Source: Candidatus Bathyarchaeota archaeon (GTDB lineage: Archaea > Thermoproteota > Bathyarchaeia > Bathyarchaeales > Bathycorpusculaceae). Taken from it: DNA of 41,100 nucleotides. The stretch spans positions 1 to 41,100 of the forward strand of contig JACAEK010000054.1 of NCBI GenBank assembly GCA_013388895.1, written 5' to 3'. The position numbers and the translations under genes were made by a program. Shown one piece after another: positions 6,798-14,854 of this stretch. The notes below the pieces were generated by a model, which was not told where the DNA came from, did not search any database, and saw nothing but the letters and a program-made list of their open reading frames with translations. Each line of letters starts with the position of its first letter. Position 1 is the first letter of the stretch.

Positions 6798-7569
6798 AAG
6801 GAATCACCAACGCTCCATAATCAAACAATGAAGTAGAAAAAGAAACGCGAAACTCCCCACTCGGAGTCACTCCAACCATTGAAACATAGAAGTCAATAAA
6901 CCCACTGTAAGGCGAATTAGCATAAGCATTCAGACTTGTTTCTCCCCTTCCTATACGTGCACGAGTGCTATTATACATTCGAATTTGCATGCTGCCAATC
7001 AAATCAAAAAAAGCATGATTTTCAAAACTTATCGGAACCGTAACCCTAAAGTGAGTAGCATTGTATGGCATATAGGCTGGGTCACCTAACGCGAAATCGT
7101 AGAGCGGCGCACCCCAAGGCATCGTAAAATTCGTTGAAGCCTCAACTGGAATCACTTCTGCAATGTGCATGCCCACAGCTGCATAAATCATCAGCTCAGA
7201 ATCATTAAACAAGTAATTCTCGTCACGTTCTAACAGGTCACCTGCATTAATAGTCATATTATGCATTACTGTAACGTCCTCGTCCTTTCTTATGAGAGGA
7301 ACAACCGTAGATCCTTGAACAATGCTCAAGCCCTCAGTATCGAAAACTTGCGTTACAATAGTAAAAGCGCCTATGTTGTAAAAGCCTCTATTTGAAATTG
7401 TTACTGGCAAAGAGAAAGTCATTTCACCATTTGTATTCGTGCTCATCTGTGGTTCGCCGAAATTGAAAGCCACATCTTTAACCGAGTAGACAGCTGTGAT
7501 GAAAAAAGCAATTAGGAATATCCAGAAAAACGTCGTAGCTATTCCTATCATTCGAATTGGAATTCGCAT
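6790..7569 (-). CDS. Membrane-anchored protein with two beta-sandwich domains
   Basis: A 259-residue protein with one N-terminal transmembrane helix (about residues 8-28; WIFLIAFFITAVYSV). An extracytoplasmic part follows that appears to hold two similar beta-rich domains. Each has a strand with a central N or G turn (FSLPVTISNRGFYNIGAF and FRVTVPISFENHAFFDLIG), spaced about 120 residues apart. This internal repeat resembles LEA14/water-stress type domains of archaeal membrane proteins, though I cannot confirm it. It is the middle gene of the cassette and overlaps the next gene, so it likely acts with its two membrane neighbours at the cell surface. Confidence 0.6.
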   Translation of the reverse strand: MRIPIRMIGIATTFFWIFLIAFFITAVYSVKDVAFNFGEPQMSTNTNGEMTFSLPVTISNRGFYNIGAFTIVTQVFDTEGLSIVQGSTVVPLIRKDEDVTVMHNMTINAGDLLERDENYLFNDSELMIYAAVGMHIAEVIPVEASTNFTMPWGAPLYDFALGDPAYMPYNATHFRVTVPISFENHAFFDLIGSMQIRMYNSTRARIGRGETSLNAYANSPYSGFIDFYVSMVGVTPSGEFRVSFSTSLFDYGALVIPYG

Positions 7570-7604
7570 GGCAGCACCTTTATCGGACGTTTAGTTACGT
7601 GGCT

Positions 7605-8141
7605 CTACTGATTGTTTTGCGGAGGAGGCTGCTGTGAAGCATTATTGTTCTGTGGTTCCTTCTGTTCTGGTGGCGGCTGAGAAATTTCTTCTGGAGGTAT
7701 GACTATAATCTCTGGCTCTGGCGGTGCCTTAGCCTCTGGCTTAACTTCTGGCGGCTTTGCTTCTGGTTTAACTTCTGGCTTGGGTTCTTCCTTCACTTTT
7801 TGAGGTTGCAGCTTCTGTTGAACAGGTACTGGCTTCTGTAGAACCGCCATTGGAGCTGTCGGTGTCGGCGCAGGTGTATGAGCGATTATCGTTACGCCTC
7901 TTATGGTTAAGAGCGAACCTACCCAGCCCATTACTCCCAGATACATGATACGTATGCACGTAGCAATCAAAGGAGCCAAAGCCTCACCAAATGTTCGCAC
8001 CAAATCGTCAGAAGCAATAATCGACAGACTCTGCGTCAGAAACCCATAGGCACTCACAAAGGTGAAGACCAGCAGAGCTACACCAATCAATAGCACAGTA
8101 ATTCCGGAAACGGCTACCTTATCCCTAAAGTTTTTAAACAT
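7605..8141 (-). CDS. Two-helix membrane protein with Pro/Glu/Lys-rich tail
   Basis: A 178-residue protein. Two hydrophobic helices lie at about residues 10-35 and 55-85. The last 90 residues are low-complexity and rich in Pro, Glu, Lys and Gln, with imperfect KPE/VKPEAK repeats, ending in Asn/Gln-rich QPPPQNNQ. Such a tail is extended and flexible and could span a cell wall gap or bind partners. The first gene of the three-gene membrane cassette, 35 bases before the next start. The family is unknown and the domain order suggests a scaffold rather than an enzyme. Confidence 0.6.
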   Translation of the reverse strand: MFKNFRDKVAVSGITVLLIGVALLVFTFVSAYGFLTQSLSIIASDDLVRTFGEALAPLIATCIRIMYLGVMGWVGSLLTIRGVTIIAHTPAPTPTAPMAVLQKPVPVQQKLQPQKVKEEPKPEVKPEAKPPEVKPEAKAPPEPEIIVIPPEEISQPPPEQKEPQNNNASQQPPPQNNQ

Positions 8142-8265
8142 GTCTAATAGCCTCGTTGATAATGCAACACACCATTCTCATATTAAATCTTCTGAAACGC
8201 TAAACAGAATCATAGCTACGTATCAAAAATCAAACATGAAAAAGTAGAAAAAAGAGGCTGAAAAA

Positions 8266-8871
8266 CTAAGTCGTCAAGCCAAGCTTCTGATAGATTCTCT
8301 GCTTGCCTTCTTCAACCTTCTTTTGAACGTCTGTGAATATGTTGTTTCCATGCGAATCAATAGCAACAGCTAACGGACCGAACTCTTCAACCTCGAAAAT
8401 CCACATGGCTTCTGGTGTTCCCAAATCCAGCCACTCAACGCCCCTGACATTTTTTATTGCTCTAGCGGCCAGTATTGCGGCGCCTCCAGTGAAAGCTCCG
8501 TAAACAGCACCATACTTTGCAATGGCATCAGTCGTTTTTTTGCCCATGCCGCCTTTTCCAATCACGACTCGCACTTTGAAGTTTTTTATGAATTCATCCT
8601 CGAAAATGTCCATCCTCGTGCTTGTCGTAGGGCCTGCGGCAACAGCAGTCCATTTGTCTCCTTCCTTGCTAACCACTGGTCCGCAGTGAAAAACCGCCAA
8701 GCCTTCCAGATTCAGTGGTAAGGGTTTTCCTTGCTTGAAAAATTCTAACGCTCTTCTGTGCGCTTGGTCTCTAGCAGTCACTATTGTTCCAGTCACGTAG
8801 AGCACGTCGTTAACCTTAAGCTTGCGAATATCTTCCTCTGATATTGGGGTTTTAAACTTGTAAACAGCCAT
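8266..8871 (-). CDS. Class I fumarate hydratase, beta subunit
   Basis: A 201-residue protein matching the C-terminal domain of oxygen-sensitive class I fumarases, which interconvert fumarate and malate. Seen: the start KTPISEEDIRKLKVNDVLYV, then GTIVTARDQAHRRA, the FHCGPVV and GPTTSTRMD segments, and IGKGGMGKKT, all conserved in this domain. The alpha subunit lies just upstream and the two genes, 15 bases apart, clearly form an operon. A GGTGA ribosome site precedes the ATG. Split subunits are normal in archaea. Context points to the tricarboxylic acid or reductive C4 steps. Confidence 0.9.
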   Translation of the reverse strand: MAVYKFKTPISEEDIRKLKVNDVLYVTGTIVTARDQAHRRALEFFKQGKPLPLNLEGLAVFHCGPVVSKEGDKWTAVAAGPTTSTRMDIFEDEFIKNFKVRVVIGKGGMGKKTTDAIAKYGAVYGAFTGGAAILAARAIKNVRGVEWLDLGTPEAMWIFEVEEFGPLAVAIDSHGNNIFTDVQKKVEEGKQRIYQKLGLTT

Positions 8872-8886
8872 CTTTCATTCACCTCA

Positions 8887-9768
8887 TCACTTTATTTTAT
8901 GTGTTAAATATTCAATTGTTCCATCTGCGTTGATTCTTGCAGAAGCTCTTCTGGCAGCCCAACAATTGAAGGCGACAGCTGCAGGAAAAGATGCTGGGTG
9001 CCTAAACGCATAGTCCACATGCACGCCTAAAACCGTAGTCTTCCCACCTAAGCCCATCGGTCCAATTCCAGTCATGTTGGCAGCCTCAAAAATATCTCGT
9101 TCTAACTTTGCAATTTCTGGGTTTGGATTAGATTCGTTTAGCGGTTTTAGCAGCGTTTTCTTGGCGAGTTTTATGGATATGTCTGCTCCGCCTCCAATTG
9201 CCATGCCCAGAATGGTTGGCGGACAGGGCTGTGCTCCAGCCTTTATCACAGCGTCAATGACAAATTTTTTCAGTCCGTTTATTCCTTCGCCTGGAACAAG
9301 CATTCCAGTGACGCAGACGTTTTCTGAACCTCCACCTTTTGTCATAGCAGTCAGCTCTATGCTGTTTCCGGGGACGATTTCCCAATGCAAGAACGGTATA
9401 TATCTTCCCGTGTTGTCTCCGCTGTTCTTCTGGGTGAAGGGGTCAACCGAATTCGGTCTTAACGGTATCTCTTTTGTGGCTTTTCGAGTGGCATTAATCA
9501 ATGCATTTTCGATTTTGTCCAAGTCCTTTGCTTCTGAGCCTGCTTTAACATAGAATATTATTGTGCCAGTATCTTGGCATACAGGTGCTTTATATTTTTC
9601 AGCGAGTTCAACGTTATCCAAAATTGCCTTCAATTGCGTCTTTCCAGTATCGCTTGTCTCCTCTGCATAAGCCTTCTTTAATGCTTGCTTAACATCATCG
9701 GGTAAGTATATTACTGCCTGCTTCAGAAGGTTAAAAGCAACATCTTCCACAATTTTTCCTATGTCCAA
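8887..9768 (-). CDS. Class I fumarate hydratase, alpha subunit
   Basis: A 293-residue protein, the N-terminal iron-sulfur domain of class I fumarase. The three cluster cysteines are visible in CQDTGT, ENVCVTGM and QPCPPTILG; FTQKNSGDNTG is a conserved substrate-side loop. The enzyme is a hydro-lyase for fumarate/malate with a catalytic 4Fe-4S cluster. The start is TTG at 9768 with GGAG eight bases upstream. It is cotranscribed with the beta subunit. A tartrate dehydratase, which shares both domains, is the alternative reading, but fumarase is far more common in archaea. Confidence 0.9.
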   Translation of the reverse strand: MDIGKIVEDVAFNLLKQAVIYLPDDVKQALKKAYAEETSDTGKTQLKAILDNVELAEKYKAPVCQDTGTIIFYVKAGSEAKDLDKIENALINATRKATKEIPLRPNSVDPFTQKNSGDNTGRYIPFLHWEIVPGNSIELTAMTKGGGSENVCVTGMLVPGEGINGLKKFVIDAVIKAGAQPCPPTILGMAIGGGADISIKLAKKTLLKPLNESNPNPEIAKLERDIFEAANMTGIGPMGLGGKTTVLGVHVDYAFRHPASFPAAVAFNCWAARRASARINADGTIEYLTHKIK

Positions 9769-9924
9769 AGCTTTTTCTCCTTTTTTTGTCGGTTCTATGA
9801 ATAATCCGTGTACTTATGTCTTGTCTTGCCTATTCCCCAAAACGTAAGATAATTTGTCTGGGCTTTTTTTGCTGTTCACTTTAACTTATCTCTCCATGGA
9901 ATAAGTAATACCCTTTTTCGTGTG

Positions 9925-9933
9925 TTTTAAATA
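9925..9933 (+). promoter_or_regulatory. TATA box for radA
   Basis: TTTTAAATA lies about 50 bases before the radA ATG. The expected transcript start, about 25 bases downstream, is near 9955, leaving a short leader that carries the GGAG-type ribosome site. Confidence 0.5.
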
Positions 9934-9961
9934 CGTCTAAGCCTACTGTTTCAGATGTTCT

Positions 9962-9970
9962 GGAGAGGAG
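9962..9970 (+). promoter_or_regulatory. Ribosome binding site of radA
   Basis: GGAGAGGAG ends nine bases before ATG 9980. This spacing supports ATG 9980 over the TTG at 9977. Confidence 0.5.
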
Positions 9971-9979
9971 AAATGTTTG

Positions 9980-10990
9980 ATGACTGAAGAAGAACCTGAG
10001 GAAAGTGCTGCCAAGAAGAAATATGCGTTTTTGGAAGACCTTCCTGGAATCGGTCCAGCCACCGCTCAAAAACTGGAGGAGTTGGGCTTTCACACCGTTG
10101 AATCGTTGGCTATGGCAACAGCCAAGGAATTGGAGCCAGCAGGCATCAGCGAAAAAAAAGCCTTTGCAGTGATTGATGCTGCGCGATCCTCAATTAGCGT
10201 CTCTTTTGTCCGAGCGGATGAACTTCTTAAAATGCGTCAGAGTGTTTTGCGTTTAACAACTGGTAGCAAAGCCTTGGACAGAATTCTGGATGGCGGGTTA
10301 GAGACGCAGACTATAACTGAGTTTTATGGTGAGTATGGAAGTGGAAAAAGCCAAATCTGCCACGAGTTATGCGTGAATGTTCAGTTGCCACCTGAAAAAG
10401 GCGGATTGGGTGGTGCCGCATTATATGTTGACACGGAAAATACTTTTAGAACTGAACGAATTGTGCAAATGTCTAAACATTTATGCCTTGACCCCGAGCA
10501 GGTTGCCAAGAACATTATCTACGCTGAAGCCTACACTTCTGATCATCAAATGTTTCTTTTAGATAATGCTGATGAAGTGATTAAGGAAAACAATGTTAAA
10601 CTTATCATTATCGATTCTTTAACTGCTCATTTCAGAAGCGAATACATTGGGCGTGAAATGCTGGCTTCTCGTCAACAGAGACTGAACAAGCACATGCACA
10701 GGATTATTCGCTTGGCTAGAGCTTTCAACGCTGTTGCGGTTGTGACGAATCAAGTTATGGCTAAACCAGACGTGTTTTTCGGCGACGCAGTGCATCCCAT
10801 TGGTGGTCATATTGTTGGGCATACGAGCCACACGCGGGTTTATCTGCGGCGAGCTTCGCATGGTCCAGTGCGTATCGGTCGGTTGGTTTCAAGCCCGTAT
10901 TTGCCTGAAGGAGAGGAAATATTTAAAATAACCGAGAACGGCATAGAGGATGTTTCCGAAGAAGAAAAAACGAAGTCTCGTGGGCGTTAA
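9980..10990 (+). CDS. radA: DNA recombinase RadA
   Basis: Archaeal RecA/Rad51 recombinase of 336 residues, which forms nucleoprotein filaments on single-stranded DNA and drives strand exchange in homologous recombination. Residues 17-70 are the N-terminal helix-hairpin-helix domain (LPGIGPATAQKL, AGISEKKA). A polymerisation-linker phenylalanine lies in VSFVRADELL. Walker A is GEYGSGKS (117-124) and Walker B is KLIIIDS (about 206-213). MLASRQQRLNKHMHRI and VAVVTNQVMAKPD are the DNA-binding loop neighbourhood. Length and order are standard, so this is the RadA recombinase and not the shorter RadB. A small PIP-box gene starts two bases after the stop. Confidence 0.97.
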   Translation: MTEEEPEESAAKKKYAFLEDLPGIGPATAQKLEELGFHTVESLAMATAKELEPAGISEKKAFAVIDAARSSISVSFVRADELLKMRQSVLRLTTGSKALDRILDGGLETQTITEFYGEYGSGKSQICHELCVNVQLPPEKGGLGGAALYVDTENTFRTERIVQMSKHLCLDPEQVAKNIIYAEAYTSDHQMFLLDNADEVIKENNVKLIIIDSLTAHFRSEYIGREMLASRQQRLNKHMHRIIRLARAFNAVAVVTNQVMAKPDVFFGDAVHPIGGHIVGHTSHTRVYLRRASHGPVRIGRLVSSPYLPEGEEIFKITENGIEDVSEEEKTKSRGR

Positions 10991-10992
10991 GG

Positions 10993-11454
10993 ATGCCTGT
11001 TCCCTCAGCCTTAGTGGCGCGGTACTTTCAGCTTTTAGTTTATAGACAGTTCACTGAAGCTGAACGGGAATTGGAAAGGCTTAAGCAGAAAATGCACAAG
11101 ACCGAGTGGAACCGTGGCTATTTCAGAGCTTTATATGGGATGATGCTTGCACGACGCTCAAATAATAACGATTCTTACACGTTCTTCTCAAAACTGGATC
11201 TGAACGATAAAACAGTGTTGCACAATTATAAGCGCGAGTTTTCGGAACATGTGAAGAACAGGCTTCATGGTGACTTTGACCGCGGGTTCTTCTCAGCTTG
11301 GTCTGACTGTATGCGCGTGCTCAACAGAATGGACTTGTCAAACGTTCCAGCAACCAATGGTGCATCGACCGCATTAGCGAAAAAACTTGAGACAGTAGAA
11401 GCAGACAAAAACCAAGCTACTATTCAGGATTTTTTTGAAGAAGAAAAAGCGTAG
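10993..11454 (+). CDS. Small helical protein with C-terminal PIP box, linked to radA
   Basis: I do not recognise the family of this 153-residue, mainly helical protein. It starts two bases after radA, so the pair is almost surely one transcript. The body is rich in aromatic and charged residues (RYFQLLVYRQFTEAERELE, RGYFRALYGMML, RGFFSAWSDCMRVL). Around residue 120 it becomes loose and Ala/Thr-rich, then ends with QATIQDFFEEE. QATIQDFF fits the PCNA-interacting peptide consensus Q-x-x-hydrophobic-x-x-aromatic-aromatic exactly, at the extreme C-terminus where such motifs usually sit. I infer a sliding-clamp-bound accessory factor in recombination or replication-coupled repair. Confidence 0.75.
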   Translation: MPVPSALVARYFQLLVYRQFTEAERELERLKQKMHKTEWNRGYFRALYGMMLARRSNNNDSYTFFSKLDLNDKTVLHNYKREFSEHVKNRLHGDFDRGFFSAWSDCMRVLNRMDLSNVPATNGASTALAKKLETVEADKNQATIQDFFEEEKA

Positions 11455-11455
11455 A

Positions 11456-12223
11456 TTAAGGCAGGCCGATAATTAAGGTGTATAAGAGAACCAAAGAAAC
11501 CAGCCAAGTGAAAAAGTATATGCCTATTCCCATCGTGAAAATCTTCTGGGGCTTTTCAACTTCGCGCGCGAAGACGTGTTTTAGGGCGTAGTAGGAAACT
11601 AGGTAAACTATCAGGGCTATTGATATGCTGTTCACCAATTTTGCTGGAATTGGCGGAACATACTCCGTTTGTCTAATTTCAAAGTTGTCTCCATACACGT
11701 CTCCTGAACCATTAACCACCTTAAACACGATTTCACAGCTTCTCACCCCGCTTGGAGCATCCACGACTTCGCCTATAGGTGACCATTGCAGATAGCTACC
11801 AGCCGGTATGGAAGTCTGATTTTCTTTTAAAAGATTGAGTCCTTGTGAATCTGAAAACCATCTAATTGATAAGAAGAAGCTGTCCTTAGTAATGTTTCCT
11901 CGAAAGAAACCCACAATTTGGAATGGGTAAGTGTACGTGTTTCTTCCTTGAATTTCTGTCACCTTGCTTTTCCACTCGGCGCTGGAATTTGTAACATTTA
12001 TTCTTATGCTTCTAATGCCTGATCTAGCGTAAGTGGTGCTCCATTCTGCGCCGTCTCCTGTTAGAAACCAGTCTTGAGGTGTCGTTGTTCCTAATTCGAC
12101 GGAAGGATTTGAGACCAAATTCTTAGAAACAAGGTCAGTTGCCATGACGTAGCCTATGCATATGAATGCGGCGATTATACCAAACATGATTCTGAGGTAG
12201 TATATTTTTACCAGCGGTCTCAT
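11456..12223 (-). CDS. Membrane protein with carbohydrate-binding-like ectodomain
   Basis: A 255-residue protein. An N-terminal signal or anchor helix lies at about residues 9-28. The ectodomain (about 35-190) begins with LVSNPSVELGTTTPQDWF and continues with ARSGIRSIRINVTNSS; this is the usual opening of galactose-binding-like, jelly-roll carbohydrate-binding modules. Two C-terminal transmembrane helices follow (about 195-215 and 230-252). The membrane-tethered form suggests it binds glycans at the cell surface. It is convergent with the radA-linked gene, whose stop lies only one base away. The ligand is unknown. Confidence 0.6.
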   Translation of the reverse strand: MRPLVKIYYLRIMFGIIAAFICIGYVMATDLVSKNLVSNPSVELGTTTPQDWFLTGDGAEWSTTYARSGIRSIRINVTNSSAEWKSKVTEIQGRNTYTYPFQIVGFFRGNITKDSFFLSIRWFSDSQGLNLLKENQTSIPAGSYLQWSPIGEVVDAPSGVRSCEIVFKVVNGSGDVYGDNFEIRQTEYVPPIPAKLVNSISIALIVYLVSYYALKHVFAREVEKPQKIFTMGIGIYFFTWLVSLVLLYTLIIGLP

Positions 12224-12324
12224 CGCTTTACTCGCCCTTTTTGTTTTAATGTTTTGTTTATGATTATGAAGTTGTCTATTTATAGTTTGGCTGTTGATAT
12301 AAGATTTCCAGCAAGTGATGATTA

Positions 12325-14385
12325 TTGCAGAAGAAGGAGTTTACAAGTTTTGACGTAGCCGCTATTGTGCGCGAGTTAAAAGAAACCACAATGGATTCTC
12401 GTGTCAGCAACATCTACCAGTCAGATTCCAAAACCCTGATCTTTAAACTGCATAAACCCGACAAGCCCACATTTGGATTGGTCATGGAAGCAGGCAAGCG
12501 ACTACATCTGACAGCTTATACTGTGGAGAAACCCGCAGTGCCTCCAGCGTTCTGTATGGCTTTGCGGAAATATTTACGAAACGGCTATCTAACAAACATT
12601 GAGCAACCCGAGTTTGAACGTATCGTAGTTTTTTTGTTTAAAACTAAGATGGGCATCTTGCGGCTTATTTTGGAGCTTTTCGGCGATGGCAACTTCATCT
12701 TGGTTAGCGAAAAGTGTGAAATCCTGCAAGCTTTGATTTATAAGCGCATGCGAGACCGAAACATTCTCCGTGAAGAAAAATTTGTTTTCGCTCCATCTAG
12801 TGGAAAGAACCCGTATAACGTTAGCGGAGCCGAGTTGCAGGATGGATTAAGAAGTTTTGGCGATGTTGAGGTTGTGCGAGCTCTTGCAAGGTTTCTAAGC
12901 ATCGGCGGCATTCACGCGGAAGAAGTTTTGTTAAGGGCTGGCATAGACAAGACTAAATCTTGTAATACATTAACCACTGCAGACTTTGATGCCATTTTTG
13001 ATAGTTTACATTCTCTGCTCTCTCAAGCTTCTAAGGATAAGCTGGAACCTAGCATTGTTTTGGATGAATCAGGAAAATTTATCGACGTTGTGCCTTTCAA
13101 GCTTAAGCGCTACGAAGGTTTTCCGCTTAAACCTCTTGCAAGTTTCAGCGAAGCCTTAGACGAGTTTTACGTTAGGGTCTCAGCTGTTGAAAAAGCGAAG
13201 GCAGTGACCAGCGTGAAGGTTGAAGAGTTGAAACGTGAAGCGGAAAGGCTTAAGCGAATCATTGTTGACCAAGAGAAGACTTTGGTTGATGCGGAAGCGA
13301 AGGCAGACAGAGATAGGCGTATTGGAGACGTGATTTATGCACATGTTGGCGAATTGCAGGAGTTGTTAGATAGGTTTCTAAACGCCAAAAGAAATGGTAA
13401 AAGCTGGGGTCAGATTGTTTCTGAGGTTTTGACTGAGAAGAAAGCCAGTGTCAAGCCAAGCATGTTCTTTGAGTCTTTTGACGCCAAAAGTCTGATAGTG
13501 GAAGTCCGTTTAGATGACTTGCGGTTTGGTCTGGATTTTGAAAGAAGCCTGTACGATTCTGCAGGAGAGTTTTACATACGTGGTAAGCGAGCTAGGCAAA
13601 AGCTGGAAGGTGCCAAAACTGCTTTAGAGGAAACCCGAAAGAAACTTGCCGAAGTTGAAGCCAAAATGCGGGCTGCTGAAGCCCTAGAACATGCTGCACC
13701 AACAGAAGTAATGGAAGAAGTCACTAAACGTAAAATCAAGCATAAGGAATGGTTTGAGCGTTTTAGGTGGTTTGTTTCTTCTGACGACTTCTTGGTGGTG
13801 GCTGGCAAGGACGCAGTTAGTAACGAAGTCTTAGTGAAAAAACATACTGAACCAAACGACATAGTATTTCACGCTGATGTTGTTGGCGCACCTTTCGTAG
13901 TGGTTAAAACGGAAGGTAAAGAGCCTACTGAACAGTGCTTACGTGAAGCTGGAGAGTTTGCAGCCGCCTTTAGCCGCGGTTGGCGTGAAGGCTTCGGCTC
14001 CGTAGACGTCTATTGGATCAAGCCTGACCAACTAAGCAAGAGTGGGCCTTCTGGTGAATACGTGCCGCATGGAGGATTTGTCGTTAGTGGCAAGCGGAAT
14101 TGGATACGAAACGTTCCGCTTAGAGTAGCCATAGGTGTTGCGGTGAACGCGGAAGAAGGCGTGATTCGCATCGGTGGTGGTCCCGTGGACTCTGTAAAGA
14201 CGAAGACTAATGTCTACGTTGTCGTTGTGCCTGGAGACCAAAACAGCAAAGAACTGCTAAAGCAAGTCTTAAGAATGTTAGTCGCAAAAATACCCAAAGA
14301 ACAACGAGAAACAATCTTGAAGGCTTCAACTGAACAGATAAGAGAATTCATCCCATACAATAAAGGCAGAGCCATTCAAGAGTGA
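12325..14385 (+). CDS. Archaeal NEMF/RqcH homologue (NFACT family)
   Basis: A 686-residue protein of the NEMF/Rqc2/RqcH family (also called fibronectin-binding-like). These bind the large ribosomal subunit carrying a stalled peptidyl-tRNA and recruit tRNA to add C-terminal residues for quality control. Seen: NFACT-N at about 1-200 (FTSFDVAAIVREL start, FKTKMGILRLILELFGDGN), a helix-hairpin-helix region (IGGIHAEEVLLRAGID), a long coiled coil at about 285-345 and 410-465, and the NFACT-R domain at about 475-600 (HKEWFERFRWFVSSDDFLVV, HADVVGAPFVVVK). The start is TTG 12325; no in-frame ATG lies nearby. A repeated intergenic element follows the stop. Confidence 0.92.
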   Translation: MQKKEFTSFDVAAIVRELKETTMDSRVSNIYQSDSKTLIFKLHKPDKPTFGLVMEAGKRLHLTAYTVEKPAVPPAFCMALRKYLRNGYLTNIEQPEFERIVVFLFKTKMGILRLILELFGDGNFILVSEKCEILQALIYKRMRDRNILREEKFVFAPSSGKNPYNVSGAELQDGLRSFGDVEVVRALARFLSIGGIHAEEVLLRAGIDKTKSCNTLTTADFDAIFDSLHSLLSQASKDKLEPSIVLDESGKFIDVVPFKLKRYEGFPLKPLASFSEALDEFYVRVSAVEKAKAVTSVKVEELKREAERLKRIIVDQEKTLVDAEAKADRDRRIGDVIYAHVGELQELLDRFLNAKRNGKSWGQIVSEVLTEKKASVKPSMFFESFDAKSLIVEVRLDDLRFGLDFERSLYDSAGEFYIRGKRARQKLEGAKTALEETRKKLAEVEAKMRAAEALEHAAPTEVMEEVTKRKIKHKEWFERFRWFVSSDDFLVVAGKDAVSNEVLVKKHTEPNDIVFHADVVGAPFVVVKTEGKEPTEQCLREAGEFAAAFSRGWREGFGSVDVYWIKPDQLSKSGPSGEYVPHGGFVVSGKRNWIRNVPLRVAIGVAVNAEEGVIRIGGGPVDSVKTKTNVYVVVVPGDQNSKELLKQVLRMLVAKIPKEQRETILKASTEQIREFIPYNKGRAIQE

Positions 14386-14421
14386 CTTGAGCTTATCTCA
14401 AACAATGAGGAAAATCGCTCA

Positions 14422-14451
14422 ACCAGAAGTTCAATCTATTTATAAGGGGGG
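14422..14451 (+). repeat. 30-base intergenic element, copy 1
   Basis: The block ACCAGAAGTTCAATCT followed by ATTTATAAGGGGG is nearly identical (29 of 30 by eye) to the reverse complement of 31905-31934. It lies between the convergent ends of the NEMF gene and the DUF1805 gene. It includes a TATA-like TTTATAAG followed directly by a G run. A strong stem-loop follows it at 14457-14485. Confidence 0.75.
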
Positions 14452-14456
14452 GTCTA

Positions 14457-14485
14457 GTCTTCGCAGAGAGACAGTTCTCTAAGAC
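14457..14485. other. Stem-loop beside the 30-base element
   Basis: GTCTT (14457-14461) and AGAGA (14465-14469) pair with TCTCT (14476-14480) and AAGAC (14481-14485), leaving a three-base bulge and a six-base loop. It overlaps the last codons of the DUF1805 gene. A different hairpin with the same placement accompanies the second copy of the element. Confidence 0.55.
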
Positions 14486-14793
14486 ATTTGTTTTAGGGCT
14501 TCGCTGCCTTTCATTCCGGTCTCAACGCCGAGACTTTTCGCTTTACTCGTCACTGCTTTAACTTGCGTGTTAAACACGTCTTCAAACGTTTTCACTCCGC
14601 TGACCATTGCAGCTGTTACGCCTAGCTTTTCAGCAGCCTCTACATTCAAAAACCCGCACATAACAAAGCCTTTTTCGGCAATTATTAACAAAAGTGGCGG
14701 CGAATCTGGAAGCTCAATTTTCACTCCCAAACAAGCTTTACCATCAACTTTCAAAGATGACACGTTAATCATATCAGCACTTTCCCTTGTCAA
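14479..14793 (-). CDS. DUF1805 (YunC-like) protein
   Basis: A 104-residue protein matching the small DUF1805/YunC family. Characteristic pieces are ADMINVSSLKVDGKACLGV, LPDSPPLLLIIAEKGFVMCG (the LPN-APLL..GF/YVMCG signature), and MVSGVKTFEDVFNTQVKAVT. The family is widespread in archaea and Bacillus but without a firm biochemical role. The single cysteine in VMCG is conserved in the family. The stop codon falls inside a stem-loop shared with the convergent gene's 3' region. It is divergent from the phospholipid synthase gene at 14855. Confidence 0.8.
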   Translation of the reverse strand: MTRESADMINVSSLKVDGKACLGVKIELPDSPPLLLIIAEKGFVMCGFLNVEAAEKLGVTAAMVSGVKTFEDVFNTQVKAVTSKAKSLGVETGMKGSEALKQMS

Positions 14794-14854
14794 GCTAATC
14801 TTTGCACAGTCAACTTAAATAAGAATTGCGAACATAGAAAAAGCGAAATCTCCC

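Noticed and set aside
9074-9553. Long open frame opposite fumarase alpha
   Set aside because: Antisense shadow of a highly conserved gene; no motif, and the composition mirrors the sense codons.
14422-14485. Origin recognition box or other replication origin signal
   Set aside because: The G run and short GAAGTTC dyad recall an origin box, but the long dyad is missing, no Orc1/Cdc6 gene lies in the window, and only two copies 17 kb apart exist.
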